Positions 52,324 to 62,746 of a stretch of DNA of 64,000 bases are shown in pieces. This DNA is from Streptomyces graminofaciens (lineage in GTDB: Bacteria > Actinomycetota > Actinomycetes > Streptomycetales > Streptomycetaceae), in the NCBI RefSeq assembly GCF_030294945.1, contig NZ_AP018448.1, positions 10,388,501 to 10,452,500 of the forward strand, read 5' to 3'. The first letter of the stretch is position 1; every line of letters starts with the position of its first letter. Below the pieces are notes generated by a model that was not told the DNA's origin, did no database searches, and was given only the letters and a program-made list of their open reading frames with translations. The position numbers and the translations under genes are program-made.

Positions 52324-52760
52324 CTAACCGGACACCCGTGGTTCATGCCGAATGTGACGGCCGACACGCCTGGTCGGCTCGGCTGTCTGCCGGGGCTGAC
52401 CGGTGCCTGCCGAGGGGGCGACCGCCGGCTTCTGGATCAGCCACTCATGGAAGATCCCTATGCGGTTCCTGGGCGGTGCTTGGTCGGCACCAGCACACCA
52501 CCCTTCCGGCTGCGCGCGGGATGCCGTCGCGGGCCGCGTCTGTCCAGAGGCCTCGAAGCCCTGGTCGTTCATCCAGGTGGAACGGCTCCACGGACTTCTG
52601 CGCATCCGCTCCGGACTCCACGACCTTCGACGCGTAGAGCCAGTCGCGCCCCGTGATCGGGCGGTTCTCGGCAGGCGGGGACATGCGACATGCGGTGCAG
52701 CATCACATGGCCCGGTACGAGGTTGATGAAGATCAGCCAAGCCCTGGCTGCCCTCGAGCG
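52324..52760 (-). pseudogene. Remnant of a Rieske ring-hydroxylating oxygenase alpha subunit, C-terminal part
   Basis: Three reading frames must be joined to recover a family-like C-terminus: LIFINLVPGHVMLHRMS (52697-52760), then PPAENRPITGRDWLYASKVVESGADAQKSVEPFH (frame change), then NDQGFEASGQTR ... GIFHEWLIQKP (second change). The first change is explained by an exact 7-bp tandem duplication, GACATGC at 52680-52686 and 52687-52693. Rieske alpha subunits commonly carry LMPxxVMLHRM, VxSGAD..KSVExFH and FHxW in this order. The N-terminal Rieske centre is missing. It points away from the reductase remnant and sits just upstream of the aldehyde dehydrogenase gene. Confidence 0.7.
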
Positions 52761-52926
52761 CGAAGCCGGACATCCTTGCCGCACTCGGCGCCGTGGCCCA
52801 CATTCACGGGGCGGCGGTGCCGTGGTGGAGGCCGGCTCGTCGGCCAGGCCGCCCAGGCGTAGCCGAGCAACTCGCGCGACGGGACCCTTTTCAGGCCGTG
52901 CTGGAGATTGCGGAGACTGCTGCGGC

Positions 52927-53440
52927 GGATCCCGCCTTGGGGCCTCGCGCACCGGGACCTACGCGGCCCGCGCGCTGTGGACCCAGGGTTTCGACGGCCG
53001 ACTCGTCAATGTCGTGACGTGTCCACCAGCCGTACGACCGCCCGACCCTGGCCAGGTGGCTTCGGTCGCGGGCCGGCTACCGAGGCCCGCCTCGCCCTCA
53101 TCGACGCTGAGGAGGCCACTGAACGAGGCCACTGAACTCAACGCCGCGCGGCTGCTGGGCGTGCGGGCCGGGGTCTCGGAGCCCGGGGCCGCACGGTACC
53201 CCTCGACCACGGCCGCACGGTCTCCTCGGACGGCGTCGTCATCGCCACCGGTGCCTCGGCCGACGTCTCCAGGGCGACCGGCTTGCCGGAGCGCATACCT
53301 CGCAAACCACCCTCGACCATGCCCGGGCCTTCAGGGGCGCACTGGCCCAGGCCCCACGAACCCGTCACCAGAGACGGCACTTCGACGGTCGTGTCGTCGC
53401 GGCTGGCATCAGCGTCGGCGCCGCACTGGTACGACGCCCG
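52927..53440 (+). pseudogene. Remnant of an FAD-dependent ferredoxin reductase
   Basis: Segments from at least three frames align in order with rhodocoxin/ferredoxin reductases. GASRTGTYAARALWTQGFDGRL near 52940 gives the first Rossmann fold (degraded Gly pattern). ATELNAARLLGVRAGV lies near 53130, HGRTVSSDGVVIATGAS near 53210, and LDHARAFRGALAQAPR near 53315. Frames change between each, so no functional protein can be made. It is divergent from the Rieske oxygenase remnant, which would have used it as electron donor. Confidence 0.68.
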
Positions 53441-53722
53441 CATCCAGTGCGCCGGACGGCACAGCGGCGGTGCCCCCGTCCGCGTCCCCGAGGGCGGGAC
53501 CGCGGACTGCGCTCCGGCCAAGACCGATTCCTCGCGTCCTGGACCGCTGCGACATGACGACCGCCCGTGCTCGCTCGCCATGAACGCCCGCGCAAACAGA
53601 CTCGGCGTCAACTGGTCCACATGACAAGCGGGGTGGCGCCGAAACGGCGGGCTGAAGCAGGGGACCGACCCGGGGCGAGGCGATACGAAGGCCGCTCGCC
53701 CCAAGCCGGAGGCCCAGTTGCC
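53441..53722. other. Decayed or non-coding sequence
   Basis: 282 bp between the reductase remnant and the minus-strand membrane gene. Probably the tail of the degraded gene. No intact frame with normal composition is seen. Confidence 0.4.
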
Positions 53723-54277
53723 CTACGGGTGCGACAGCTGCCCGGCGCCACCCCGCCGACGTATCCGCTCCTGGGCGCGCTCCGCGGCCCGCGCCTCGCG
53801 GCGGGCCCGGCGACGCTCGCGCCGCAGGGTGCGGGCGGTGCTGCTCGGGGCCGAGACCACTCCGTTGCGCTGGTTCCACATCTGGCGGGTCACCCAGACG
53901 TCCAGCACGCCCCAGGTCGACATGACCGTGCTGGCCACGGTGCTGAGCACCATGGGGAACGCCAGCCAGGAACCGGCCAGCGTGCTCAGGAAGGCCACCA
54001 TCGCCTGAATCAGCGTCACCGCGATGATGAGGACGGCGCGCACGGCCGACGTTCGCACCGGGTCGGGCAACCGCCGTTTCCGCGCGGGCTCCTCGATCCA
54101 CAACGGCCGGTAATGCGCCCGCTCCCGGCCGCCGCTGTCGCCTGAGGACCGCCGTCCGCTCCCCGCCTCACCCCCGCTCGCCGCGAGGCCACGATCCGGT
54201 GCCTGAGCGCCCCGCAGCACCGCCTCGCGCGTCGCCACACCGTTCTCGTGCGCTACGCGCCGCTCCGCCGTGCCCAT
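53723..54277 (-). CDS. Membrane protein of unknown function
   Basis: 184 residues. A polar N-terminal half (MGTAERRVAHENGV...) precedes two hydrophobic helices (AVLIIAVTLIQAMVAFLSTLAG, 91-112, and LAFPMVLSTVASTVMSTWGVLDVWV, about 115-140). A very basic tail (RRERRRARREARAAERAQERIRRR) ends it. GGAG lies nine bases before the ATG at 54277. I do not recognise the family; the basic tail after the helices suggests a cytosolic nucleic-acid- or membrane-facing end. Confidence 0.65.
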   Translation of the reverse strand: MGTAERRVAHENGVATREAVLRGAQAPDRGLAASGGEAGSGRRSSGDSGGRERAHYRPLWIEEPARKRRLPDPVRTSAVRAVLIIAVTLIQAMVAFLSTLAGSWLAFPMVLSTVASTVMSTWGVLDVWVTRQMWNQRNGVVSAPSSTARTLRRERRRARREARAAERAQERIRRRGGAGQLSHP

Positions 54278-54695
54278 CAACTTGTCACTCCCCACCGCCG
54301 GTGGACCGATGGCGCCGGGATCACGAGATCCCGGCTCTTCTCTGGTGCCCGGCTTGCGTCGACTCACGCCACCTGGGTGCAGCCTGCGGCGCCTGAAGCC
54401 CATTCCGCCCCCAATTCCCGTACAGAAAGACGATCGACGAACGCCGAAGATTCCCAACGAGCGAAGAAATCCGGCCAACCGGCCAACTTCCCCGACGGGT
54501 TGCGATGGGTTCAAGTGCCGGACAGAGGGAGGCAATCTCCCGTAATGAACTGACAACTCCCCATGTCCTGTTCCCCTCCCGAGCAGAGTGCGGGTGGGTG
54601 GGCCTTCGAGATACGTGTGTGTCGGTAGTAGGCTCACGCCGTTTGTTGACGCACGTGTGTACCCCCGGGCCGACGGGGGCGAGCTGGGGGAGGCC
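54278..54695. other. 418-bp divergent intergenic region upstream of the conservon
   Basis: It must hold the promoters of cvnA and of the minus-strand membrane gene. TAGGCT at 54629-54634 could be a -10 element for cvnA, but no good -35 accompanies it. No gene is seen. Confidence 0.4.
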
Positions 54696-57566
54696 ATGCG
54701 CTTTCGCGGGAAATCGATCCGCCGGAAGATCGTGGCGCTGCTGCTCGTGCCCCTTGTGGCGCTGACCGGTATCTGGACGTTCGCCACGGTCATCACCGGC
54801 CGGGAGGCAAGCGATCTCTTCAGGGTGGCCGACATCGTCGAGGAGATCGGCTTCCCGACCGAGGACGCCATCCGGGTCCTCCAGCAGGAACGCCGCCAGA
54901 CCCTCGTCTATCTGGCCGACCCGGGCGCCTCCGGCGCGCTCAAGGCACTCGAGCGCAGCCAGGCCGCCACGGACGAGGCTGTCGAGAGGTTCCGCGAGCA
55001 CACCAGGGACTCGGAACTGCGGGACGACATGGGAGAGGGCACCGCGACGCGCCTCACGGCCATCCTGGACGCCCTCGACACTCTGCCGCCGCTGCGGGAG
55101 ACCGTCGAGCAGGGCACGGTCGACGTCACCCAGGCCCTCACCTCCTACAACCAGTTGGTGGACCCCTGCTTCACCCTGCTGTCCAACCTCCCCGCCCTCG
55201 ACAGCGTGGAGATGGACAAGGAGGGCCGGGCGCTGATCAACGCCGCCCGTGCCCGCGAACTCCTCTCACGCGAGGACGCCCTGCTCAGCTCCGTGCTCGT
55301 CGGGGACCGGATCACCCAGGACGAGATCCGCGATGTCTCCGACCTCGTGGCGCAGCGCACCCTGATGTACGAGATCAGCCTGCCGATGCTGCCTTCCACG
55401 GAGCGCGAACGCTTCGCGGACTACTGGAACAACGCGAGCACCGCACCCCTGCGGTCGGTCGAGCAGGCCGTCATCGGCGCCGATCCGGGTGAGCCCCACG
55501 GTGTCACCGCCAAGAGCTGGGACAGCGTGGCGGCGCCCGTCCTCAAGGACCTCGCTGACCTCAACATCGAGGCGGGTGAGCGTTATCAGGACCGCGTCCG
55601 GCCCCTGGCCACCAACGTCATCCTCAAGGTCGTCATCGCCGGCGTCCTCGGCCTCGCCGCCCTCCTCTTCTCGCTCTTCATGTCCGTACGCATCGGCCGG
55701 GCCCTCATCAAGGACCTGCGCAGCCTCCGCCACGAGGCCAACGAGACCGCCGGCGTACGGCTGCCCAGCGTGATGCGCCGACTCGCGGCGGGCGAGCAGG
55801 TCGACGTGGAGACCGAGGTACCACGCCTGCAGTACGACAAGAATGAGATCGGTGAGGTCAGCCAGGCCCTCAACACCCTGCAGCGCGCCGCCGTCGAGGC
55901 CGCCGTCAAGCAGTCCGAACTCCGCAGCGGCATCTCCGAGGTCTTCGTCAACCTCGCCCGGCGCAGCCAGGTCCTGCTCCACAAGCAGCTCACCCTGCTC
56001 GACACCATGGAGCGCCGGACCGACGACACCGACGAACTCGCCGACCTGTTCCGCCTCGACCACCTGACGACCCGTATGCGCCGACACGCCGAGGGCCTGG
56101 TCATCCTCTCCGGCGCCGCCCCGTCCCGGCAGTGGCGCAAGCCCATCCAGCTCATGGACGTCGTGCGCGCGGCCGTCGCGGAGGTCGAGGACTACGAGCG
56201 CGTCGAGGTCCGCCGACTGCCCCGCGTGGCCGTCACCGGCCCGGCCGTCGCCGACCTCACCCATCTGGTGGCCGAACTCCTGGAGAACGCCACGGTGTTC
56301 TCGCCCCCGCACACCGCCGTACAGGTGCTGGGCGAGCGCGTCGCCAACGGCTTCACCCTTGAGATCCACGACCGGGGCCTCGGTATGGCCGCCGAGGCGC
56401 TGCTCGACGCCAACCTGAAGCTCGCCGAGACCCCCGACTTCGAACTCTCCGACACCGACCGGCTCGGCCTGTTCGTGGTCAGCCGTCTCGCCCAGCGGCA
56501 GAAGGTCCGCGTCTCGCTCCAGCCGTCGCCGTACGGCGGAACCACGGCCGTGGTCTTCATCCCCGACGCCCTGCTCACGGACGAGGTCCCGGACACCAAC
56601 GGCATCGGCTTCCGTCTCGACCGCGTCCACCCCAGCCGGGAGGCCGAGCTCGAGGAGGAGCGCCAGGCCGCGCTCGCCCAGGTGCCGATCCGTCTTCCCG
56701 GGCTGTCCGCCTCCCTGCTGGACGGCCCGGTCGAGCTGGAGGCGCCGGTCGACCTGGACTCCCTCGGCGGCTTCCCTGGCGCCCTCGGCGACGAGGACAG
56801 CGAACGTGGACTGTTCCGCTCGCGCGGCCCTCTCGCCGGAGCCTCCGGTGACCAGCACCAGGCCCCGCACGACGCCGAAGGACAACAGGCACCCTTCGCC
56901 GATCCCGACCCCACCGTGGGCCCCATGGCACTGCCCCAGCGCCGGACACCGCATCTCGTCAGCTCGCACGGCCGCCCGGTGACAGGTGCGAGGCCCCGCC
57001 GCGCGGACGAGGAGCGCCCGCAGAGCCGTGCACCGCAGACGCCCGGCCTCCCCGACTCCAGGCCCATCACCGCCCTGCCCGGGAGCCACCCGGAGCCGCC
57101 CCACCTCGGCACCGACCACACCGGACTCGCCATCGGCCCCGGCGCGGGCCGGGCCGGAGTCCTGCTTCCCGGTGGCCACGAGCCCCCCGTCCTGCCGCAA
57201 CGCCGTCGCACGACCCCGTCCGGCGGCCCGGGCGGGACGGCTTCGCACGGCGGCACCGGCGAGCCCACCCGACGCACGGACGCCGTGGCCGACCAGGCAG
57301 AACCAGCCCCGGGCCCGCTGCCCCGCCGCGTCCGCCAGGCCAATCTGGCCCCGCAGTTGAAGGACGGGCCCGCACGCAGGGCCGAGCGCGACAGCTCCCG
57401 CACCGCGACGCGGCCGGAGCTCGCGGATCGCGACGCCGACGAAGTTCGCAGCCGTATGGCCTCGCTGCAACGAGGATGGCAGCGCGGCCGCGAGGAGAAC
57501 GCCGAGGGCGACGGGGCCCGGGACGTCTCAGCACCACGAGGAACGACTAAGGGGGACGGTCGATGA
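54696..57566 (+). CDS. cvnA: Conservon sensor-kinase-like protein CvnA
   Basis: 956 residues. Basic N-terminus and first helix (IRRKIVALLLVPLVALTGIWTFATVI), a large extracytoplasmic nitrate/nitrite-sensing-type domain (about 35-300), second helix (VILKVVIAGVLGLAALLFSLFM, about 305-328) and a HAMP-like segment. The GHKL-like ATPase domain (about 490-640) contains LVAELLENATVFSPP (N-box), HDRGLGM (G1) and DRLGLFVVSRLA. The last 300 residues are Pro/Arg-rich and disordered. CvnA proteins form membrane complexes with CvnB, C and D, by analogy to eukaryotic GPCR systems. The ATG at 54696 follows GGGGGAGG. Confidence 0.9.
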   Translation: MRFRGKSIRRKIVALLLVPLVALTGIWTFATVITGREASDLFRVADIVEEIGFPTEDAIRVLQQERRQTLVYLADPGASGALKALERSQAATDEAVERFREHTRDSELRDDMGEGTATRLTAILDALDTLPPLRETVEQGTVDVTQALTSYNQLVDPCFTLLSNLPALDSVEMDKEGRALINAARARELLSREDALLSSVLVGDRITQDEIRDVSDLVAQRTLMYEISLPMLPSTERERFADYWNNASTAPLRSVEQAVIGADPGEPHGVTAKSWDSVAAPVLKDLADLNIEAGERYQDRVRPLATNVILKVVIAGVLGLAALLFSLFMSVRIGRALIKDLRSLRHEANETAGVRLPSVMRRLAAGEQVDVETEVPRLQYDKNEIGEVSQALNTLQRAAVEAAVKQSELRSGISEVFVNLARRSQVLLHKQLTLLDTMERRTDDTDELADLFRLDHLTTRMRRHAEGLVILSGAAPSRQWRKPIQLMDVVRAAVAEVEDYERVEVRRLPRVAVTGPAVADLTHLVAELLENATVFSPPHTAVQVLGERVANGFTLEIHDRGLGMAAEALLDANLKLAETPDFELSDTDRLGLFVVSRLAQRQKVRVSLQPSPYGGTTAVVFIPDALLTDEVPDTNGIGFRLDRVHPSREAELEEERQAALAQVPIRLPGLSASLLDGPVELEAPVDLDSLGGFPGALGDEDSERGLFRSRGPLAGASGDQHQAPHDAEGQQAPFADPDPTVGPMALPQRRTPHLVSSHGRPVTGARPRRADEERPQSRAPQTPGLPDSRPITALPGSHPEPPHLGTDHTGLAIGPGAGRAGVLLPGGHEPPVLPQRRRTTPSGGPGGTASHGGTGEPTRRTDAVADQAEPAPGPLPRRVRQANLAPQLKDGPARRAERDSSRTATRPELADRDADEVRSRMASLQRGWQRGREENAEGDGARDVSAPRGTTKGDGR

Positions 57567-58000
57567 CCGCACCGAAGGCCGAAGGGTCCACCGCGACCGG
57601 CACGTCCGGCGAGCTGAACTGGCTCCTGGACGAACTGGTGGAGCGCGTCGCCAGCATCCGCAAGGCGCTTGTGCTCTCCAGCGACGGACTGCCCACAGGG
57701 CTCTCCAAGGACCTCACCCGCGAGGACAGCGAACACCTGGCCGCCGTCTCCTCCGGCTTCCACAGCCTCGCCAAGGGCGTCGGCCGCCACTTCGAGGCGG
57801 GCAACGTCCGGCAGACCGTCGTCGAACTCGACGAGGCCTTCCTGTTCGTCACGGCCGCCGGCGACGGCAGCTGCCTCGCCGTCCTCGCCGACGCCGACAC
57901 CGACATCGGGCAGGTCGCGTACGAGATGACGCTCCTGGTCAAGCGGGTCGGCGTACATCTGGGTTCCGCTCCGCGCAACGACATGCCCCAGGGCGGGTAG
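57563..58000 (+). CDS. cvnB: Conservon roadblock/LC7 protein CvnB
   Basis: 145 residues with the roadblock/LC7 fold pattern: LNWLLDELVERVASIRKALVLSSDGLPTGLSKDL at the start and VVELDEAFLFVTAAGDGSCLAVLADADTDIGQVAYEM in the middle. Roadblock proteins regulate small GTPases; CvnB works with the CvnD GTPase. ATGA overlap with cvnA shows coupling. Confidence 0.93.
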   Translation: MTAPKAEGSTATGTSGELNWLLDELVERVASIRKALVLSSDGLPTGLSKDLTREDSEHLAAVSSGFHSLAKGVGRHFEAGNVRQTVVELDEAFLFVTAAGDGSCLAVLADADTDIGQVAYEMTLLVKRVGVHLGSAPRNDMPQGG

Positions 58001-58009
58001 TGGGATGGC

Positions 58010-58405
58010 ATGAGCCGAGACGGTCAGGGAAGCAGCCACTGGTTCGACGACGACGCCGGACCAGTGGTCCGTCCTTACGCCATGACGCGGGGCCGGACCA
58101 GCCACGCGGTCCAGCACCGCCTCGATCTGATCGCCGTGGTCGTCACGGAACCGCACGTCGACGACCCGGAAGAGGACCACTCGCTCTCCCCGGAACACGT
58201 ACGCATCGTCGAGCTCTGCCGTGACACCCCGCAGTCGGTGGCGGAGCTCGGCGCCGAACTCGATGTTCCCGTCGGGGTGGTGCGCGTCCTCGTCGGGGAC
58301 CTCGTGGACGAGGAAATGGTCCATGTGACACGCCCCGTACCGCCTGCCGAACTGGTCGACGAGAGTATTCTGCGCGACGTGATCAACGGCCTCCGGGCGC
58401 TCTGA
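58010..58405 (+). CDS. cvnC: Conservon DUF742 protein CvnC
   Basis: 131 residues, DUF742 family: VVRPYAMTRGRTSHAVQHRLDLIAVV, then a winged-helix-like end with VAELGAELDVPVGVVRVLVGDLVDEEMV. In conservons CvnC is thought to contact CvnA and CvnD. It starts 9 bp after cvnB. The next gene is not cvnD but the oxoprolinase-type gene. Confidence 0.92.
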   Translation: MSRDGQGSSHWFDDDAGPVVRPYAMTRGRTSHAVQHRLDLIAVVVTEPHVDDPEEDHSLSPEHVRIVELCRDTPQSVAELGAELDVPVGVVRVLVGDLVDEEMVHVTRPVPPAELVDESILRDVINGLRAL

Positions 58406-58429
58406 GCAGCGCGGAAGCGGAGTGGAGAC

Positions 58430-61400
58430 GTGACAGGCTGGCAGTTCTGGGTCGACCGGGGCGGTACGTTCACCGACATTGTCGCGCGACGCCCGGACGG
58501 CCGTCTGCTCACGCACAAGCTTCTCTCCGACAGCCCCGCCCAGTACGCGGACGCGGCCGTCGCAGGCGTCCGAGAGCTTCTGGACGGCTCCGACGCCCCC
58601 GTCGAGGCCGTCCGCATGGGCACCACCGTCGCCACCAACGCCCTGCTGGAACGCAAAGGTGAACGCACCCTCCTCGTCATCACCCGCGGCTTCCGCGACG
58701 CCCTGCGCATCGGCTACCAGAACCGCCCCCGCATCTTCGCCCGCCGAATCGAACTCCCCGAGCTGCTGTACGAACGAGTGATCGAGGCCGACGAACGCAT
58801 CGCCGCCGACGGCACCGTGCTGCGCGCCCCCGACCTGGACGCACTCACCGAGCCGCTCCGCAAGGCCCACGACGACGGGATCCGTGCCGTCGCGGTGGTC
58901 TGCATGCACAGCCATCTCCACCCGGCCCACGAACAGGCCATCGGAGAGTTGGCCGCCCAGATCGGCTTCCCGCAGATCTCGCTCTCCAGCGAGGTCAGCC
59001 CCCTGATGAAGCTCGTCCCGCGCGGCGACACGGCCGTCGTCGACGCCTACCTGTCGCCCGTGCTGCGCCGCTACGTCCAGCACGTCGCCGACGAGTTCCA
59101 GGGCGTACGACTGATGTTCATGCAGTCCAACGGCGGGCTCACCGAGGCCGGGCAGTTCCGCGGGAAGGACGCCATCCTCTCCGGGCCCGCCGGCGGCATC
59201 GTCGGCATGGCCCGTATGTCGCAGCTCGCCGGCTTCGACCGGGTCATCGGCTTCGACATGGGCGGCACCTCGACCGACGTCTCGCACTTCGCGGGCGAGT
59301 ACGAGCGGGTCTTCACCACACAGATCGCCGGCGTCCGGCTGCGCGCCCCCATGCTGGACATCCACACCGTGGCCGCGGGCGGCGGCTCGGTCCTCCGCTT
59401 CGACGGCTCCCGCTACCGCGTAGGGCCGGACTCGGCGGGCGCGGACCCGGGGCCCGCCTGCTACCGGGGCGGCGGCCCGCTCACCGTCACCGACGCCAAC
59501 GTCATGCTGGGCCGCATCCAACCCACCCACTTCCCCCGGGTGTTCGGCCCCGACGGCGACGAGCCGCTCGACGACGCCCTGGTCCGCGACCGCTTCGCCG
59601 CCCTCGCGGGCGAGATCCGTGACAGCACCGGCGACGACCGCACCCCGGAGCAGGTCGCCGAGGGATACCTGCAGATCGCCGTCGCCAACATCGCCAACGC
59701 CGTCAAGCGGATCTCCGTCCAGAAGGGCCACGACGTCACCCGCTACGCACTCACCACCTTCGGTGGCGCGGGCGGCCAGCACGCGTGCAGGGTCGCGGAC
59801 TCGCTCGGCATCCGGACCGTCCTCGTGCCACCCATGGCCGGTGTGCTCTCCGCCCTCGGCATCGGCCTCGCCCACACCACGGCCATGCGTGAACAGTCCG
59901 TCGAGGTACCCCTGGAGTCCGCCTCGATGCCCCAGGTCCGCAGCACCGCCGACGACCTGGAGAACACCGCCCGCGCCGAACTCCTCGCCGAGGACGTCCC
60001 CGAGGAACACATCCGGATCACCCGCCGTGCCCAGCTCCGCTACGACGGCACGGACACGACCCTCACCGTCGAGCTCACCGAGCCCGGCACCATGCGGCAC
60101 GTCTTCGAAGAACGTCATCGCGCCACGTACTCCTTCACGCTCGACCGACCGATCGTCGTCGAAGCCCTCTCCGTGGAAGCCACCGGACTCACCACACCCC
60201 CCGATCTCCTTGCCCTCGCCCCTTACGAAGGCCACACCGCCACCCCGGAGACGGTCAGCCTCCACACGGGCGGTGCCTGGCGCGACGTCCCCCTGCACCG
60301 CCGCGAGGAACTGCCCCCCGGCGAAACCGTCACCGGTCCGGCCGTCGTCACCGAGGCCAGTGCGACGACCGTCGTCGACGAGGGCTGGCAGGCCGCGACG
60401 ACCGACGACGGGCATCTGGTCATGGAACGCGCCGCGATCACGGAGAGTTCCGGTCTCGGCACGAAAAGTGATCCCGTGCTCCTGGAGGTCTTCAACAACC
60501 TCTTCATGTCGATCGCCGAACAGATGGGCGCCCGCCTGGAGTCCACGGCCCAGTCGGTCAACATCAAGGAACGCCTCGACTTCTCCTGCGCCCTCTTCGA
60601 CCCCGAGGGCAACCTCGTCGCCAACGCCCCGCACATCCCCGTGCACCTGGGCTCCATGGGCACCAGCGTCAAGGAGGTCATCCGGCGCCGCGGCACCTCG
60701 ATGCGCCCGGGCGACACCTACGCCGTCAACGACCCGTACCACGGCGGCACCCACCTGCCCGACGTCACCGTGATCACCCCGGTCTTCGACACGGAGAGCG
60801 ACCGGATCCTCTTCTACGTGGCCTCCCGCGGCCACCACGCCGAGATCGGCGGCATCCAGCCGGGCTCCATGCCGGCGAACAGCCGCACCATCGAGGAGGA
60901 GGGCATCCTCTTCGACAACTGGCTCCTCGCCGAGAACGGCCGCTTCCGCGAACAGGAGACCCTCCGCCTGCTCACCGAGGCCCGGTACCCCTCCCGCAAC
61001 CCGAGGACCAACCTCGCCGACCTACGGGCCCAGATCGCCGCCAACCAGAAGGGCGCCGACGAAGTCGCCCGAATGATCGACGACTTCGGGCTCGACGTCG
61101 TCCAGGCCTACATGAGGCACGTCCAGGACAACGCGGAGGAAGCCGTCCGTCGTGTCATCGACGCCCTGGACGACGGCGAGTACGCCTACGAGACCGACTC
61201 CGGCGCCGTCATCCGCGTACGCGTGCGCGTGCGCGTGGACCGTGATAACCGCCGCGCGACCGTCGACTTCACCGGTACGTCCCCGCAGCTCACCAGCAAC
61301 TTCAACGCCCCCTTCGCCGTCGTCAACGCGGCCGTCCTGTACGTCTTCCGTACCCTGGTCGCCGACGACATCCCGCTCAACGACGGCTGCCTGCGCCCCC

Positions 61401-62053
61401 TCGACATCGTCGTCCCGCCCGGCTCCATGCTCGCTCCCGAACCACCTGCCGCCGTCGTCGCAGGCAACGTCGAGACCTCACAGGCCATCACCGGCGCCCT
61501 GTACGCGGCCCTGGGCGTCCAGGCCGAGGGCTCCGGCACCATGAACAACGTCACCTTCGGCAACGAACGCCACCAGTACTACGAGACCGTGGCCTCCGGC
61601 TCCGGCGCGGGTGACGGCTTCCACGGCGCACCCGTGGTGCAGACCCATATGACGAACTCACGGCTCACCGATCCCGAGGTGCTGGAGTGGCGACTGCCCG
61701 TCCGTCTCGAGGAGTTCCGGGTTCGGAGGGGCAGCGGCGGTAGGGGACACTGGAGGGGCGGCGACGGCTCCGTCCGCCGGATCCGGTTCCACGAGACCAT
61801 GACCGTGTCCACACTGTCGCAGCACCGCAGGGTCCCGCCCTACGGGATGGCCGGCGGCGGCCCGGGAACACTCGGCGCCAACCGCGTGGAGCGCGCCGAC
61901 GGCAGCGTCGTACATCTCCGCGGAAGTGATTCGACAGAAGTCGCGCCCGGCGACGTACTAGTCATCGAAACCCCCGGCGGCGGAGGCTACGGGCCACCGC
62001 CGCGCGACAACCATCCAGCAGGAGAAGAGACCGATGATCCTCGGGCGCACTGA
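58430..62053 (+). CDS. Fused HyuA-HyuB hydantoinase/5-oxoprolinase, inserted within the conservon
   Basis: 1207 residues. The HyuA half (1 to about 670) begins [21 protein letters not shown], a nucleotide-binding DRGGTFTD motif, and continues with [16 protein letters not shown] and [21 protein letters not shown]. The HyuB half (about 680-1190) has [55 protein letters not shown] and [18 protein letters not shown]. This single-chain layout is that of eukaryotic-type 5-oxoprolinase, which uses ATP to open 5-oxoproline to glutamate; other members open hydantoins. GTG start after GGAG. The 3' end overlaps cvnD by 20 bp. Confidence 0.92.
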   Translation: MTGWQFWVDRGGTFTDIVARRPDGRLLTHKLLSDSPAQYADAAVAGVRELLDGSDAPVEAVRMGTTVATNALLERKGERTLLVITRGFRDALRIGYQNRPRIFARRIELPELLYERVIEADERIAADGTVLRAPDLDALTEPLRKAHDDGIRAVAVVCMHSHLHPAHEQAIGELAAQIGFPQISLSSEVSPLMKLVPRGDTAVVDAYLSPVLRRYVQHVADEFQGVRLMFMQSNGGLTEAGQFRGKDAILSGPAGGIVGMARMSQLAGFDRVIGFDMGGTSTDVSHFAGEYERVFTTQIAGVRLRAPMLDIHTVAAGGGSVLRFDGSRYRVGPDSAGADPGPACYRGGGPLTVTDANVMLGRIQPTHFPRVFGPDGDEPLDDALVRDRFAALAGEIRDSTGDDRTPEQVAEGYLQIAVANIANAVKRISVQKGHDVTRYALTTFGGAGGQHACRVADSLGIRTVLVPPMAGVLSALGIGLAHTTAMREQSVEVPLESASMPQVRSTADDLENTARAELLAEDVPEEHIRITRRAQLRYDGTDTTLTVELTEPGTMRHVFEERHRATYSFTLDRPIVVEALSVEATGLTTPPDLLALAPYEGHTATPETVSLHTGGAWRDVPLHRREELPPGETVTGPAVVTEASATTVVDEGWQAATTDDGHLVMERAAITESSGLGTKSDPVLLEVFNNLFMSIAEQMGARLESTAQSVNIKERLDFSCALFDPEGNLVANAPHIPVHLGSMGTSVKEVIRRRGTSMRPGDTYAVNDPYHGGTHLPDVTVITPVFDTESDRILFYVASRGHHAEIGGIQPGSMPANSRTIEEEGILFDNWLLAENGRFREQETLRLLTEARYPSRNPRTNLADLRAQIAANQKGADEVARMIDDFGLDVVQAYMRHVQDNAEEAVRRVIDALDDGEYAYETDSGAVIRVRVRVRVDRDNRRATVDFTGTSPQLTSNFNAPFAVVNAAVLYVFRTLVADDIPLNDGCLRPLDIVVPPGSMLAPEPPAAVVAGNVETSQAITGALYAALGVQAEGSGTMNNVTFGNERHQYYETVASGSGAGDGFHGAPVVQTHMTNSRLTDPEVLEWRLPVRLEEFRVRRGSGGRGHWRGGDGSVRRIRFHETMTVSTLSQHRRVPPYGMAGGGPGTLGANRVERADGSVVHLRGSDSTEVAPGDVLVIETPGGGGYGPPPRDNHPAGEETDDPRAH

Positions 62054-62639
62054 GCGCGGCATACCTCCGGTCGAGCCCGTCACGCTCAAGATCCTCGTGG
62101 CCGGCGGTTTCGGCGTGGGCAAGACGACCCTCGTCGGCGCGGTCAGCGAGATCAAGCCGTTGCGCACCGAGGAGGTGCTCACCGAGGCGGGCCGTCCCGT
62201 CGACGACATCACCGGTGTGGAGGGCAAGCACACCACCACCGTCGCCATGGACTTCGGGCGCATCACCCTCCGCGAGGACCTCGTGCTGTACCTGTTCGGG
62301 ACCCCCGGACAGGACCGCTTCTGGTTCCTGTGGGACGAGCTCGCCTCCGGTGCCCTCGGCGCGGTGGTGCTCGCCGACACCCGCCGTCTGGAGGACTGCT
62401 TCGCCGCCGTCGACTACTTCGAACGGCGCTCCATCCCGTTCGTGATCGGCGTCAACTGCTTCGACGCGGCCGCCCACTACCCGGCCGACACCGTCCGCCA
62501 GGCCCTCGACCTCGACTCCGCGGTGCCGGTCGTACTGTGCGACGCGCGCAACCGGGAGTCGGTCAAGGACGTCCTCGTCTCCGTCGTCCGGCACGCCATG
62601 GCGTACGCGGCAGGGCACCGCGACCCCGTGGCCACCTGA
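62034..62639 (+). CDS. cvnD: Conservon small GTPase-like protein CvnD
   Basis: 201 residues with G-protein motifs: G1 [17 protein letters not shown]3-like [20 protein letters not shown]4-like [13 protein letters not shown] lies ideally before the ATG, inside the end of the oxoprolinase-type gene. CvnD binds GTP/GDP and works with CvnB/CvnC. Only the intervening 3.6-kb gene separates it from cvnC. A perfect 13-bp terminator follows. Confidence 0.93.
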   Translation: MILGRTERGIPPVEPVTLKILVAGGFGVGKTTLVGAVSEIKPLRTEEVLTEAGRPVDDITGVEGKHTTTVAMDFGRITLREDLVLYLFGTPGQDRFWFLWDELASGALGAVVLADTRRLEDCFAAVDYFERRSIPFVIGVNCFDAAAHYPADTVRQALDLDSAVPVVLCDARNRESVKDVLVSVVRHAMAYAAGHRDPVAT

Positions 62640-62643
62640 GGTT

Positions 62644-62677
62644 CGGCTCGTACCCCCACCGACAGGGGTACGAGCCG
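62644..62677. terminator. Convergent terminator between cvnD and glpK
   Basis: CGGCTCGTACCCC (62644-62656) pairs perfectly with GGGGTACGAGCCG (62665-62677) around an eight-base loop. It begins 4 bp after the cvnD stop and lies about 70 bp from the glpK stop, so it can serve both. Confidence 0.88.
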
Positions 62678-62746
62678 TGGCCCCGCGTGCGCGCACGTGG
62701 AGCCCCTTCTCGGAAAACGATCGGCACGCGTGCGTGGAGCTCGATT

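Noticed and set aside
52690..53583. Plus-strand open frame of 297 codons in the gap right of the aldehyde dehydrogenase
   Set aside because: Arginine/serine/proline-rich in most parts; the ferredoxin reductase pieces occur in several frames, so this is a chance opening across a pseudogene.
56192..60838. A very long open frame on the minus strand opposite cvnA, cvnB, cvnC and the oxoprolinase gene
   Set aside because: Such antisense frames are common in GC-rich DNA where G/C third positions suppress stops. It crosses four well-supported genes, and its composition (Gly/Val/Asp/Ala-rich) is the typical shadow.
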